DNA of 45,413 bases from Saccharofermentans sp. (GCA_016292145.1 JAEFBA010000011.1:1-45413); one strand, 5' to 3'. Positions 16,729-24,641 are shown, counted from the first letter of the stretch. Numbers and translations are program-made. The notes: generated from the letters alone by a model not told the origin.

Positions 16729-17729
16729 AAGAAGTAATAACATTGGCTCACGGAAGCGGCGGAAGAAAGACATCCGAGCTTATCGGTGAGATATTCAAGA
16801 AGAATCTCGGAAACGAGTATTTCACTGCAGACGATGCGGCAGTCCTTCCCAGACCCGAAGGCCGTATCGCAATGTCGACAGACGGCTTTATTGTATCGCC
16901 ATGGAAATATCCGGGCGGCAACATCGGAAGACTTGCTGTCTGCGGCACGGTAAATGACCTTGCATGCATGGGCGCCAAGCCCCTTTATCTCACATGTTCC
17001 TACATCATTGAGGAAGGACTCCCGATCGAAGATCTGGAACTGATCGCAAAGACGATGGGTGAGACCGCAAGAGAAGCCGGAGTAAATATCGTTGCAGGCG
17101 ACACGAAGGTTGCGGGCAAAGGCCAGGTCGATAAGATCTTTATCACCACAGCAGGTGTGGGCGTCATCGGCGAAGGCATCAACACATCCGGAAAGTTTGC
17201 TAAGCCGGGCGATAAGATAATCGTAACAGGTGATGTCGGGAGACACGGAACAGCTATCCTTCTTGCCCGTGACGAATATGGCATTGAAGCAGATGTAACT
17301 TCCGACTGCGCGCCCTTGTGGGAGCCTGTAAGAAGAGCGCTCGAAGTATGCCCTGAGATGCACGTTATAAGAGATGCCACGAGAGGCGGTGTCGGAACTG
17401 TTCTTTATGAGATCGCAGATGAGGCAGAGGTCGGCATCAGGGTCAACAGGACAAGCGTTCCGGTAGCTCCCGAAGTCAGCGGCGTAACGGGTCTTCTGGG
17501 ATTAGAGCCTCTGTATCTTGCATGCGAAGGCAGAATGGTAATGATCTGCCCTGCGGAAAAAGCACAGGCAGTTGTTGATGTCCTTAAGGGTACAAAGTAC
17601 ACTGAAGGTGCAACGATAATAGGCGAAGTAACTGAAGAAGAGACCGGAAGAGTAGTCATGACGACTGAAGTCGGCGGACAGACATATCTTCCCAAGCCCG
17701 GCAACGAACTGTTGCCAAGAATTTGCTAA
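16725..17729 (+). CDS. hypE: Hydrogenase maturation factor HypE
   Basis: A 334-residue PurM/ThiL-like protein that dehydrates a carbamoyl group on its C-terminal cysteine to thiocyanate and donates cyanide to HypC-HypD. LAHGSGGRKTSELI, ADDAAVL, MSTDGFIVSPWKYPGG, NDLACMGAKPLYL, VAGDTKVAGKGQ and RDATRGGVGTVLYEIA are typical. The C-terminus is LPRIC, with the essential terminal cysteine. The ATG at 16725 overlaps the hypD stop and has GGAGG at 16714-16718; an in-frame start at 16692 is rejected. A 9-base gap separates it from the next gene. Confidence 0.96.
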   Translation: MKEVITLAHGSGGRKTSELIGEIFKKNLGNEYFTADDAAVLPRPEGRIAMSTDGFIVSPWKYPGGNIGRLAVCGTVNDLACMGAKPLYLTCSYIIEEGLPIEDLELIAKTMGETAREAGVNIVAGDTKVAGKGQVDKIFITTAGVGVIGEGINTSGKFAKPGDKIIVTGDVGRHGTAILLARDEYGIEADVTSDCAPLWEPVRRALEVCPEMHVIRDATRGGVGTVLYEIADEAEVGIRVNRTSVPVAPEVSGVTGLLGLEPLYLACEGRMVMICPAEKAQAVVDVLKGTKYTEGATIIGEVTEEETGRVVMTTEVGGQTYLPKPGNELLPRIC

Positions 17730-17738
17730 GGAGCGTTT

Positions 17739-17987
17739 ATGGAAACAAGAGTAGCTGCAATCTCGATAATCGTAGAGAATCCTGAATCAGTTGAGAAGCT
17801 TAATGCCCTTCTTCACGAGGCCGGAAAATACATCATCGGGAGAATGGGCGTGCCCTACCGCGAGAAAGGCATCAGCATCATAATGATCGCCATCAACGCG
17901 CCCCAGGATTACATCAGCGAGATAACAGGAAAGATCGGACGTCTTGACGGAGTTAACGTAAAAACTTCCTATGCCAACGTCAAGTGA
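17739..17987 (+). CDS. TM1266-type small ferredoxin-fold regulator (iron-only hydrogenase system regulator family)
   Basis: An 82-residue protein. RVAAISIIVENPESVEKLN, GKYIIGRMGVPYREKGISII and LTGKIG-like GKIGRLDGVNVKTSYA match the family named after Thermotoga TM1266, putative regulators with an ACT/NikR-C-like fold that normally sit next to [FeFe]-hydrogenase maturation genes. Here it is embedded in a nitrogenase-like/HypFCDE operon. AGGAG lies 7 bases before the ATG. No DNA-binding domain is visible, so regulation would need a partner, or the role is in maturation. It overlaps the next gene by 17 bases. Confidence 0.82.
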   Translation: METRVAAISIIVENPESVEKLNALLHEAGKYIIGRMGVPYREKGISIIMIAINAPQDYISEITGKIGRLDGVNVKTSYANVK

Positions 17988-19269
17988 TGAAAGGGTGAGG
18001 ATCGGCGATGCCGAATTTCCAAAGCCGTTTGTAAACGGGCTTGAGTTCAACGCGCCAGTACACGGCACATGGAATATCGTGCATATCGGGTTCAGGATCC
18101 CTGAGGCTCATCAGATATACATCTGCGCCGACAACTGTCTGCGCGGAGTTGTCATGACTGCCGCAGAGATGGGCGAGCTCGGCAGGTTCTCGTCAGTAGT
18201 ACTTGAAGAAGATGACATGACGCATTCGGGAAGGATAGAGGAAACCACCATAGAAGGTGTTACCGACTGCATTAGAAAGCTCCCCAAGATCCCTCCGGTG
18301 GTGATCGTTTTCCCGGTGTGTGTCCATCGATTTATGGGATGCGATATCGGCTATATCTACAAGGAGCTCGAAAAGCGTTTTCCTGACGTTATTTTCATAA
18401 GAGGATTCATGGATCCGGTAATGCAGAAGCGCGGCACGACTCCTGACCAGAGACTCCGAAAAGCTATGTCGGACATCATTCCTAAGCTTCCTGCAAAGGA
18501 AGATACTGTGGCGTTTGCGGGAAGCGATATGCCGGCATCCGAGAACGACTTCAAAAAGATACTGGAGCTTAACGGTCTGACCATAAAAGATACCGCGGAC
18601 TGCAGGACACTTGAAGAGTATCTCTCGATCGGGGAATCCTCATTATTCATCTGTCAGTATCCGGCAGGCCTCATGGCCGTAAGAGCCATAACACAGAGGC
18701 TGGACCGCAAGTACATCTACTGCCCCTTAAGCTTTGATTTTGACACCGTTGAAGAAGAGATAAGGCAGTCAGGATTATCTGTTCCTGACAGATTTTTCGA
18801 AGACGGGAAAGATGCCTGTATGGCGGAATTGAAAAAACTTAAAGATCTTATCGGAGATATGCCTGTCGCGGTCGATTACACCGCTGTACCGAAGCCTTTG
18901 TCACTTGCAAGGTTTTTAGCGGATAACGGAATAAATGTTAAGACAGTCTATCTTGATTCTGTTGACGGGAGCGAGAAGGCGGATTTTGAATATCTGCAGA
19001 ATAACTTCCCTGAACTTATCCTTCACTCGACTATGCATGTAAGCGACAGAAGACCTGTGAGAAGTGAAGAGAAAGTTCTGTCAATAGGCCAGAAGGCTGC
19101 CTGGTTTGAGGGCACAGGGAATTTTGTAAACATAATAGAAGGCGGGGGCCTTTACGGCTTCAGCGGAATATGTGAGTTTATAAGGCTCATGGAAGATGCA
19201 TTTAATAACAGCAAGGACATGCGTGATATCGTTCCGCGCAAGGGTCTTGGCTGCAGGAGCTGCATATGA
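17971..19269 (+). CDS. NifD-like nitrogenase component 1 protein (second pair)
   Basis: A 432-residue component-1 family protein. YICADNCLRGVV (Cys52/Cys56) lies where NifD has its GPVGC cysteine, and PVCVHRFMGCD (Cys117) matches the spacing of the NifD CPIGLIGDD cysteine. The third-domain segment AVPKPLSLARFLADNGINVKTV and the C-terminal YGFSGICEFIRLMEDA are diagnostic of the family. The protein ends in GLGCRSCI, a CxxC not expected in NifD that could bind metal. The ATG at 17971 overlaps the previous gene; a GTG at 17995 is possible. It overlaps its NifK-like partner by ATGA. Divergent from the NifD-like protein at 10928. Confidence 0.82.
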   Translation: MPTSSDERVRIGDAEFPKPFVNGLEFNAPVHGTWNIVHIGFRIPEAHQIYICADNCLRGVVMTAAEMGELGRFSSVVLEEDDMTHSGRIEETTIEGVTDCIRKLPKIPPVVIVFPVCVHRFMGCDIGYIYKELEKRFPDVIFIRGFMDPVMQKRGTTPDQRLRKAMSDIIPKLPAKEDTVAFAGSDMPASENDFKKILELNGLTIKDTADCRTLEEYLSIGESSLFICQYPAGLMAVRAITQRLDRKYIYCPLSFDFDTVEEEIRQSGLSVPDRFFEDGKDACMAELKKLKDLIGDMPVAVDYTAVPKPLSLARFLADNGINVKTVYLDSVDGSEKADFEYLQNNFPELILHSTMHVSDRRPVRSEEKVLSIGQKAAWFEGTGNFVNIIEGGGLYGFSGICEFIRLMEDAFNNSKDMRDIVPRKGLGCRSCI

Positions 19270-20327
19270 AGAAAACTTACAGGATCTTACCGGTCTATAC
19301 GGGCGATGTATCGGGAGCTGCGAGCGCCCTTTACGAGTTCGGCGGCATGACCGTTATCCATGATCCTTCAGGATGCAATTCCACATACAATACACACGAT
19401 GAGACCAGATGGTTTGACAAAGAGAGCCTGATCTACATTTCAGGGCTTAATGATATCGATGCCATCACCGGTAATGATGACAAGTTCATAAGCGATATAT
19501 GTGCGGCAGCGAAGAGGATGAAGCCACGCTTTATCGCTCTTGCAAATTCGCCGCTCCCTTATCTTAACGGCACTGACTTCAAAGGCATATGCAGGGTCCT
19601 GGAAGAGAAAACCGGGCTGCCCTGTTTTTACGTCAACACCAATGCGATGCACGACTATTCCAAGGGCCAGTCTGAGGCTTTTCTGAGCTTTGCTAAAAAG
19701 ATGCTTCAAAGCCCTGAGAAGAAGATCCCTAACGGTGTTAACATCATCGGCATGACGCCTCTGGATTTCACGTCGACCAAGATAGAGTTAAGCGGATATG
19801 AGACCGTCTCTAACTGGGGACTTAACACCTCATATGACGAGGCTGTCAGAGCCGCTGAAGCAGAATTAAATATCGCAGTATCATCTTCCGGCATTGCCTC
19901 TTGCAAATACATGGAAGAAGAATACGGTATACCTTATATCAAGGGACTTCCGTGGAATGGCAGGCCTTTTGACTACATGGATGTTGAAAGAAAGCCATCC
20001 GCGAATTATATCGTCGGTGAACCTGTCATCTCAGGATCGATAGCGGCTTACATTAAGATTAAGACCGGCATTGATTACAACGTGATTGCCACAACTGAAA
20101 TAACAGATGGACTTCTTCTTGACTGTGACAGAAAGTGTCACGGTGAAGAGGAGCTCGAAGAAGCGCTTAAGGATGCGGACAACATCATTGCCGACCCCAT
20201 GGTAAAGCTTATATCGCCACCAAATGCAAACTTCATCGAGCTCCCCCATTTTGCTTTGTCAGGAAGACTCTATCTTAAGAAGATCCCGGATCTTCTCAAG
20301 CCCGGCCTGTACTGTCCCGGAATCTGA
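19266..20327 (+). CDS. NifK-like nitrogenase component 1 protein (second pair)
   Basis: A 353-residue paralogue of the protein at 12250. The two align from the start: VYTGDVSGAASALYEFGG and SGCNSTYNTHDETRW here against FAPDQSGASGVLYSMGA and GGCTGNVCGFDEPRW. Cys37 is shared, and the second P-cluster position is NSPLPYLNGTDF instead of a cysteine motif. IAVSSSGIASCKYMEEEYG (Cys213) followed by IPYIKGLPW is a clear nitrogenase component-1 signature. Its stop codon directly abuts the stop codon of convergent thiC, with no intergenic base. Either this pair or the first could be the catalytic unit, the other a scaffold. Confidence 0.83.
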   Translation: MKKTYRILPVYTGDVSGAASALYEFGGMTVIHDPSGCNSTYNTHDETRWFDKESLIYISGLNDIDAITGNDDKFISDICAAAKRMKPRFIALANSPLPYLNGTDFKGICRVLEEKTGLPCFYVNTNAMHDYSKGQSEAFLSFAKKMLQSPEKKIPNGVNIIGMTPLDFTSTKIELSGYETVSNWGLNTSYDEAVRAAEAELNIAVSSSGIASCKYMEEEYGIPYIKGLPWNGRPFDYMDVERKPSANYIVGEPVISGSIAAYIKIKTGIDYNVIATTEITDGLLLDCDRKCHGEEELEEALKDADNIIADPMVKLISPPNANFIELPHFALSGRLYLKKIPDLLKPGLYCPGI

Positions 20328-21635
20328 TCAGAGAATATCTATATATTCACCCTCAAGCGCTTTATTCATGCTTCTTACGGCACAGAATTTGCCGCACATT
20401 GAGCATGTGTCATCGTGTTCCGGAGCTCTTGAATCGCGGATAGCCTTGGCAGTCTCAGGGTCTATCGATACTGCCCACTGGTCATCCCACCTGAAAGTCC
20501 TTCTGGCATCGCCCATGGCGTTGTCCCTGTCCATTGCGTGAGGGATCTTTTTCGCGATATCTGCAGCGTGAGCCGCGATCTTTGAAGCGATTATACCCTG
20601 CTTTACGTCGTCGACATTAGGGAGTGCTAAGTGCTCTGCTGGAGTTACATAGCAGAGGAATGCCGCACCTGAAGCGGCAGCGATCGCGCCGCCGATGGCA
20701 GAAGTGATGTGATCGTAACCGGGAGCGATATCCGTGACGAGGGGTCCAAGAACGTAGAAGGGAGCACCCATGCAGATCGACTGCTGGATCTTCATGTTGG
20801 CTTCGATCTGGTCCATCGGCATGTGGCCGGGGCCTTCGACCATTACCTGGACATCCTTTTCCCAAGCGCGCTTTGTAAGCTCGCCGAGTTTTACAAGTTC
20901 TTCTATCTGACATACGTCGCCCGCATCCGCAAGGCATCCCGGACGGCATGCGTCGCCCAGAGAGATCGTAACGTCGTATTCGCGGCAGATATCAAGGATC
21001 TCGTCGTAGTATTCGTAGAAAGGATTCTCATTTCCTGTCATGCACATCCATGCGAAGATCAGTGAGCCGCCTCTTGATACTATATTCATTTTTCTCTTGT
21101 GCTTCTTGATCTGGTCTATAGTATGCCTTGTGATGCCGCAGTGAAGGGTCACGAAGTCTACGCCGTCTTCAGCGTGGAGCCTTACCACATCGATAAGATC
21201 TCTTGCAGAAAGTGTGGCAAGGTCTCTCTGATAGTGGATGACCGCATCGTATACCGGTACGGTGCCGATCATGGCGGGGCATTCAGATGTGAGCTTGCGG
21301 CGGAAGGGCATAGTGTCGCCGTGTGATGAGAGGTCCATGATGGCTTCCGCGCCCATATCTACCGCAGCCTGTACCTTCTTCATCTCGACGTTATAGTCCT
21401 TGCAGTCACGTGACACGCCGAGGTTAACGTTGATCTTCGTTCTGAGCATTGAGCCTACGCCCTCAGGATTCAGGCACTTGTGGTTTTTGTTGGCACAGAT
21501 TGCGACCTGGCCTTTTGCCACCCATTCACGGATCTCTTCCTCAGTCCTGTATTCCTTCTGAGCGACGATCTTCATCTCAGGAGTCACGATCCCCATCTTT
21601 GCGGCTTCCATCTGAGTCTTATAAGTTCTTTCCAT
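20328..21635 (-). CDS. thiC: Phosphomethylpyrimidine synthase ThiC
   Basis: A 435-residue radical SAM enzyme that converts 5-aminoimidazole ribotide to HMP phosphate in thiamine synthesis. The C-terminal cluster motif [11 protein letters not shown] is present, with [43 protein letters not shown] and [10 protein letters not shown]. The length fits the shorter clostridial form lacking the plant/proteobacterial N-terminal extension. AAGGAG lies 6 bases before the ATG. It is the last gene of the thi operon, 9 bases after thiD. Confidence 0.97.
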   Translation of the reverse strand: MERTYKTQMEAAKMGIVTPEMKIVAQKEYRTEEEIREWVAKGQVAICANKNHKCLNPEGVGSMLRTKINVNLGVSRDCKDYNVEMKKVQAAVDMGAEAIMDLSSHGDTMPFRRKLTSECPAMIGTVPVYDAVIHYQRDLATLSARDLIDVVRLHAEDGVDFVTLHCGITRHTIDQIKKHKRKMNIVSRGGSLIFAWMCMTGNENPFYEYYDEILDICREYDVTISLGDACRPGCLADAGDVCQIEELVKLGELTKRAWEKDVQVMVEGPGHMPMDQIEANMKIQQSICMGAPFYVLGPLVTDIAPGYDHITSAIGGAIAAASGAAFLCYVTPAEHLALPNVDDVKQGIIASKIAAHAADIAKKIPHAMDRDNAMGDARRTFRWDDQWAVSIDPETAKAIRDSRAPEHDDTCSMCGKFCAVRSMNKALEGEYIDIL

Positions 21636-21644
21636 ATGTTCTCC

Positions 21645-22445
21645 TTATGTGTTTTTGAATTCTGTTTTGATGTCGAACCCGTGATCTAACGGGCCCCTTC
21701 CGTGCCCGAGATCAAGGCCTGATCTGATTGCGCCCGTGATGTATTCCTTGGCACGCTTAACTGCCTCCGGAACCGTCATGCCTTTTGCAAGATTGCAGGC
21801 GATCGCGCTTGATAAAGTGCAGCCTGTTCCATGCGTGTTCGGGTTATCTATCTTCTGCATCTGAAAGATGATGACTTCGCCGTTATGAAGCAGCACGTCA
21901 TCGCAGTTTGTATCGTTGTGACCGCCCTTGATGAGAACGGAGCAGCCGCACTCTGCATTTATCTTCCTGCAGGCTTCGATCATGTCGTCTTTTGTGGCGA
22001 TCTTTATACCGGAAAGCACCTCTGCTTCAGGCACGTTGGGTGTGACGACAGATGATAACGGAATGAGCTTTTCCTTAAGTGCTCTGACACTTTCCGATGT
22101 GGCGAGATCTGCGCCGCTTGTAGCTACCATGACAGGGTCGACTACAAGGTTCCTGACGCCGTAGGTCTTAAGTCTTTCCGCTGCCGCTTCCACGAGTTCT
22201 CTTGAAGGGATCATGCCTGTCTTAACAGCATCAGGTACGATGTCTTCGAAAACAGCATCTATCTGGTCTTTAAGGAACTTAGGATCGCTGTTTAATATCG
22301 ATCTGACGCCTGTAGTGTTCTGGGCAGTAAGCGAAGTGATAACGGACATTCCGTAGCAGCCGTTTGCGATCATGGTCTTAAGGTCGGCCTGAATGCCCGC
22401 ACCGCCGGAGCAGTCGCTTCCTGCAATGCTTAATACTGTATTCAT
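21645..22445 (-). CDS. thiD: Hydroxymethylpyrimidine/phosphomethylpyrimidine kinase ThiD
   Basis: A 266-residue ribokinase-like enzyme that phosphorylates HMP and HMP-P to HMP-PP. The N-terminal MNTVLSIAGSDCSGGAGIQADLKT, TSLTAQNTTGV, DPVMVATSGADL, TPNVPEAEVLSG, and the anion-hole NTHGTGCTLSSAIA are all present. The C-terminus is the short ThiD type with no ThiE or TenA fusion. It overlaps thiE by 4 bases. Confidence 0.96.
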   Translation of the reverse strand: MNTVLSIAGSDCSGGAGIQADLKTMIANGCYGMSVITSLTAQNTTGVRSILNSDPKFLKDQIDAVFEDIVPDAVKTGMIPSRELVEAAAERLKTYGVRNLVVDPVMVATSGADLATSESVRALKEKLIPLSSVVTPNVPEAEVLSGIKIATKDDMIEACRKINAECGCSVLIKGGHNDTNCDDVLLHNGEVIIFQMQKIDNPNTHGTGCTLSSAIACNLAKGMTVPEAVKRAKEYITGAIRSGLDLGHGRGPLDHGFDIKTEFKNT

Positions 22446-23077
22446 GAGTTCCTCCTTATGTCTTCGAAAGCCTGCTTAAGTTCAATGGCAGCATCCTTCG
22501 GAGAATCAGCCTTCATGATCGCCGATACAGCGCAGACGCCTGCAATGTTTATTCCCTTAAGTACGCCAAGATTAGAGGCGTTCAGTCCGCCTATTGCATT
22601 TGCCGGAATGGGAACTGCTTTGGTGATCGCATCCAGTGTCTCTGTTGAAGTGAGGACGGTTTTCACTTTGGTCGTTGTGGGATAGATCGCACCGACACCT
22701 AAGTAATCCGCGCCGTCATTGTAAGCTTTTGTGGCCGCTTCGACTGTTTTAGCAGTAGCGCCTAAGATCTTGTCCTTGCCAATGAGCTTTCTTGCAGTTG
22801 CTACAGGCATGTCTTCTGCGCCCACGTGAACGCCTTCGGCACCTGAAGCCAGCATTACGTCGATCCTGTCGTCGATTATGAGAGGTACATTGAATTCTTT
22901 TGTTATTGAATGAACTGCTTCTGCGAGCTCAATGTATTCACGCGTGGTCCTGTTCTTCTCGCGCAGCTGGATAATGGTAACGCCGCCTTCTAACGCAGAA
23001 CGCACTCTTTTTAAGAATTCGTCTTTCTCAAATCCCGTGCTGTCGGTGATGAAATATAAAGTCGTATCAAGCCTCAT
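22442..23077 (-). CDS. thiE: Thiamine-phosphate synthase ThiE
   Basis: A 211-residue TIM-barrel enzyme that couples HMP-PP with thiazole phosphate to give thiamine phosphate. TIIQLREKN, VPLIIDDRIDVML, GVHVGAEDMP, GADYLGVGAIYPTTTK and ANAIGGLNASN are family motifs. It sits between thiM and thiD with short overlaps on both sides (11 bases with thiM, 4 with thiD), so translation is coupled. Confidence 0.96.
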   Translation of the reverse strand: MRLDTTLYFITDSTGFEKDEFLKRVRSALEGGVTIIQLREKNRTTREYIELAEAVHSITKEFNVPLIIDDRIDVMLASGAEGVHVGAEDMPVATARKLIGKDKILGATAKTVEAATKAYNDGADYLGVGAIYPTTTKVKTVLTSTETLDAITKAVPIPANAIGGLNASNLGVLKGINIAGVCAVSAIMKADSPKDAAIELKQAFEDIRRNS

Positions 23078-23810
23078 AGGAGCCTCCTATCGCATCCATA
23101 AGATTTACCATGAAGGTTCCGGGGCCTTTGTCTGTTGCAGCCTTTTCACCGCATTTCTTAAAGAATGAGCAGGCATCGACAGCGCTTTGGAACGAGTTCT
23201 CTTCTGCAAGGTAAGTTGCGATAATGGCACCCAACATGCAGCCTGTGCCGGTCACCTGAGAGAGCTGTGCGCTGCCGCCTGTGACTTCCTTTATCTCGCC
23301 GTTTGAAGCGATAAGGTCCACCTTGCCGGTTGCGGCAACGATGCAGTTATGTGTTTTCGAGAGCTCGAGAACAGCGCGCCTTATAAGCTCATCTTCAATT
23401 CCTTCCTTGGCGTCAACGCCTTCGGATCTGTATGTGTCATCGTAGAGCGCCAGGATCTCCGAATAATTGCCCTTTATGCATGCGAACTTTCCGGATGAGA
23501 GGAAGAGCCTGACAAGCGTCTTTCGAAGTGACGAGCAGGCGGCACCTACTGCATCCAAAGTCACCGGAATGCCGGTGGCGGAAGCCTCCTTAAGAGCGAG
23601 GCGCATGGATGAGATGCGCGAATCGGTGATATTTCCGAGATTAAGGAGGAGGGATGATGCGGTACTTGTTATCTCCATGACCTCATCGGGGTGCTCGGCC
23701 ATTATGGGCTTAGCGCCCAGAGCCAGTATGGCGTTGGCACACTGGTTCATCGAGATAGGGTTCGTAATGCAGTGGATCAGGCGGTTGTTTTGGCTTGCTT
23801 CTTTTTCCAC
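23067..23810 (-). CDS. thiM: Hydroxyethylthiazole kinase ThiM
   Basis: A 247-residue salvage kinase that phosphorylates the thiazole alcohol for ThiE. LIHCITNPISMNQCANAILA, KPIMAEHPDEV, VTLDAVGAACS, KGNYSEI and VTGTGCMLGAIIA mark the family. The start is a GTG (complement of 23810-23808) with GGAGG 6 bases upstream, lying inside the 3' end of thiW by 34 bases. Its presence points to thiazole salvage. Confidence 0.95.
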   Translation of the reverse strand: MEKEASQNNRLIHCITNPISMNQCANAILALGAKPIMAEHPDEVMEITSTASSLLLNLGNITDSRISSMRLALKEASATGIPVTLDAVGAACSSLRKTLVRLFLSSGKFACIKGNYSEILALYDDTYRSEGVDAKEGIEDELIRRAVLELSKTHNCIVAATGKVDLIASNGEIKEVTGGSAQLSQVTGTGCMLGAIIATYLAEENSFQSAVDACSFFKKCGEKAATDKGPGTFMVNLMDAIGGSYEA

Positions 23811-24325
23811 AGCGCGCCTCCTTCATTGATCTTGTTCTGCATCTTCTTCAAAGCACCCATGTGCTGGAGCCTGTAGAGGACGATCGCAGCGACCGTGCCG
23901 CCGATCAACGTTCCGCAGATAAATGAAGGGACGTAGAAGAACCAGCCAAGGCCTTCTCTTCCGCAGATAAATGCCATTACCGGGTAGGAAACTATGGCGC
24001 CGATAATGCCGGTGCCTACGATCTCGCCTAATACTGCAGCCCAGATCTTGCCCTTGGAGACTTTATAAAGGATGCCTGAGAGCAGAGCTCCGAATACCGC
24101 GCCTGTAAGTGCGAGCGGAGGGATGCCCATCGCGCACATACGGATGATGCCGATGAAGAGCGCGACAAGGAATGCATCAAGGGGCCCTAAGAGCACTGCT
24201 GCGGTAATGTTGATGAGGTGAGCCATAGGGCACATGCCCTCGATCCTGAGGATAGGTGAGATAACGACACCTACCGCGATCAGCATCGCCATGACGGCGA
24301 GTCTTAAAATGTTGTATCTTTTCAT
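23777..24325 (-). CDS. thiW: ThiW family membrane protein, predicted thiazole-specific ECF transporter component
   Basis: A 182-residue membrane protein beginning MKRYNILRLAVMAMLIAVG, with about five to six helices. GMCPMAHLINITAAVLLGP, FIGIIRMCAMGIPPLAL and CGREGLGWFFYVPSFICG are characteristic of ThiW, an S-component-like protein found next to thiM under TPP riboswitches. The ATG at 24325-24323 follows GGAAGGAG; a longer frame upstream runs through the riboswitch and is rejected. It would need the ECF energising module encoded elsewhere. First gene of the thi operon. Confidence 0.9.
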   Translation of the reverse strand: MKRYNILRLAVMAMLIAVGVVISPILRIEGMCPMAHLINITAAVLLGPLDAFLVALFIGIIRMCAMGIPPLALTGAVFGALLSGILYKVSKGKIWAAVLGEIVGTGIIGAIVSYPVMAFICGREGLGWFFYVPSFICGTLIGGTVAAIVLYRLQHMGALKKMQNKINEGGALWKKKQAKTTA

Positions 24326-24348
24326 GTGAACTCCTTCCGGAAAGCAAT

Positions 24349-24379
24349 AAAAAAGAAGCCGCCTGATAAAGGCAACTTC
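24349..24379 (-). terminator. Riboswitch-controlled transcription attenuator of the thi operon
   Basis: On the minus strand GAAGTTGCCT and AGGCGGCTTC form a 10-pair stem with two U-G pairs around UUAUC, then six U residues. It lies between the TPP aptamer and thiW, so it is the likely off-state of the expression platform. Confidence 0.85.
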
Positions 24380-24403
24380 CTCAAAACGCATATATGACCT
24401 AAG

Positions 24404-24484
24404 AGTCCCTACGTTGGCATTACCCAAATCAGGTATTCGGTCGAAGGGCACACCTTCCTCTCAGCCCGTTTGCGAGCTCCCGTC
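24404..24484 (-). promoter_or_regulatory. TPP riboswitch (THI element)
   Basis: On the minus strand the conserved core reads ACGGGCTGAGAGGAAGG, then ACCTGATTTGGGTAATGCC and AACGTAGGGA. The closing stem pairs GGGA near the start with TCCC-complementary bases near the end. CUGAGA and the ACCUGAU...GUAAUGCCA...GUAGGGA blocks are the known TPP-binding elements. It precedes thiW-thiM-thiE-thiD-thiC and would turn off the operon when thiamine pyrophosphate is plentiful. Confidence 0.97.
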
Positions 24485-24508
24485 CTTATATTCTGTTTTC
24501 CGGATAAG

Positions 24509-24537
24509 AAGATACACCAACAATTTGATTTTATCAA
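24509..24537 (-). promoter_or_regulatory. Predicted promoter of the thi operon
   Basis: On the minus strand, TTGATA (plus 24532-24537), a 17-base spacer, and TATCTT (plus 24509-24514). Transcription would start near 24502, about 18 bases before the TPP aptamer. Confidence 0.5.
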
Positions 24538-24592
24538 ATGGTTTTCGTGATTTTTCTGTGATTTTTAAATCCTGCCTGTCTCCACCAAAAAT

Positions 24593-24616
24593 GCCTGTAC
24601 GGACGGCAGGCTTTTT
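24593..24616. other. Short hairpin between the thi and pfp promoters
   Basis: GCCTG (24593-24597) and CAGGC (24607-24611) can pair and are followed by TTTTT; on the other strand the stem is followed by ATTTTT. It looks terminator-like in both directions but has no gene obviously ending here. The rest of 24538-24702 holds the pfp promoter and nothing else recognisable. Confidence 0.35.
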
Positions 24617-24641
24617 GACACAAAAATCGATAAATCCGGCA

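Noticed and set aside
10176..20327. Bacteriochlorophyll or F430 reductase system
   Set aside because: No tetrapyrrole genes (bch, chl, cfb) lie nearby, and two D/K pairs with hyp genes do not fit those operons.
24326..24451. Upstream extension of thiW by 42 codons
   Set aside because: The extension translates the TPP riboswitch and attenuator; the ATG at 24325 has a strong ribosome binding site.
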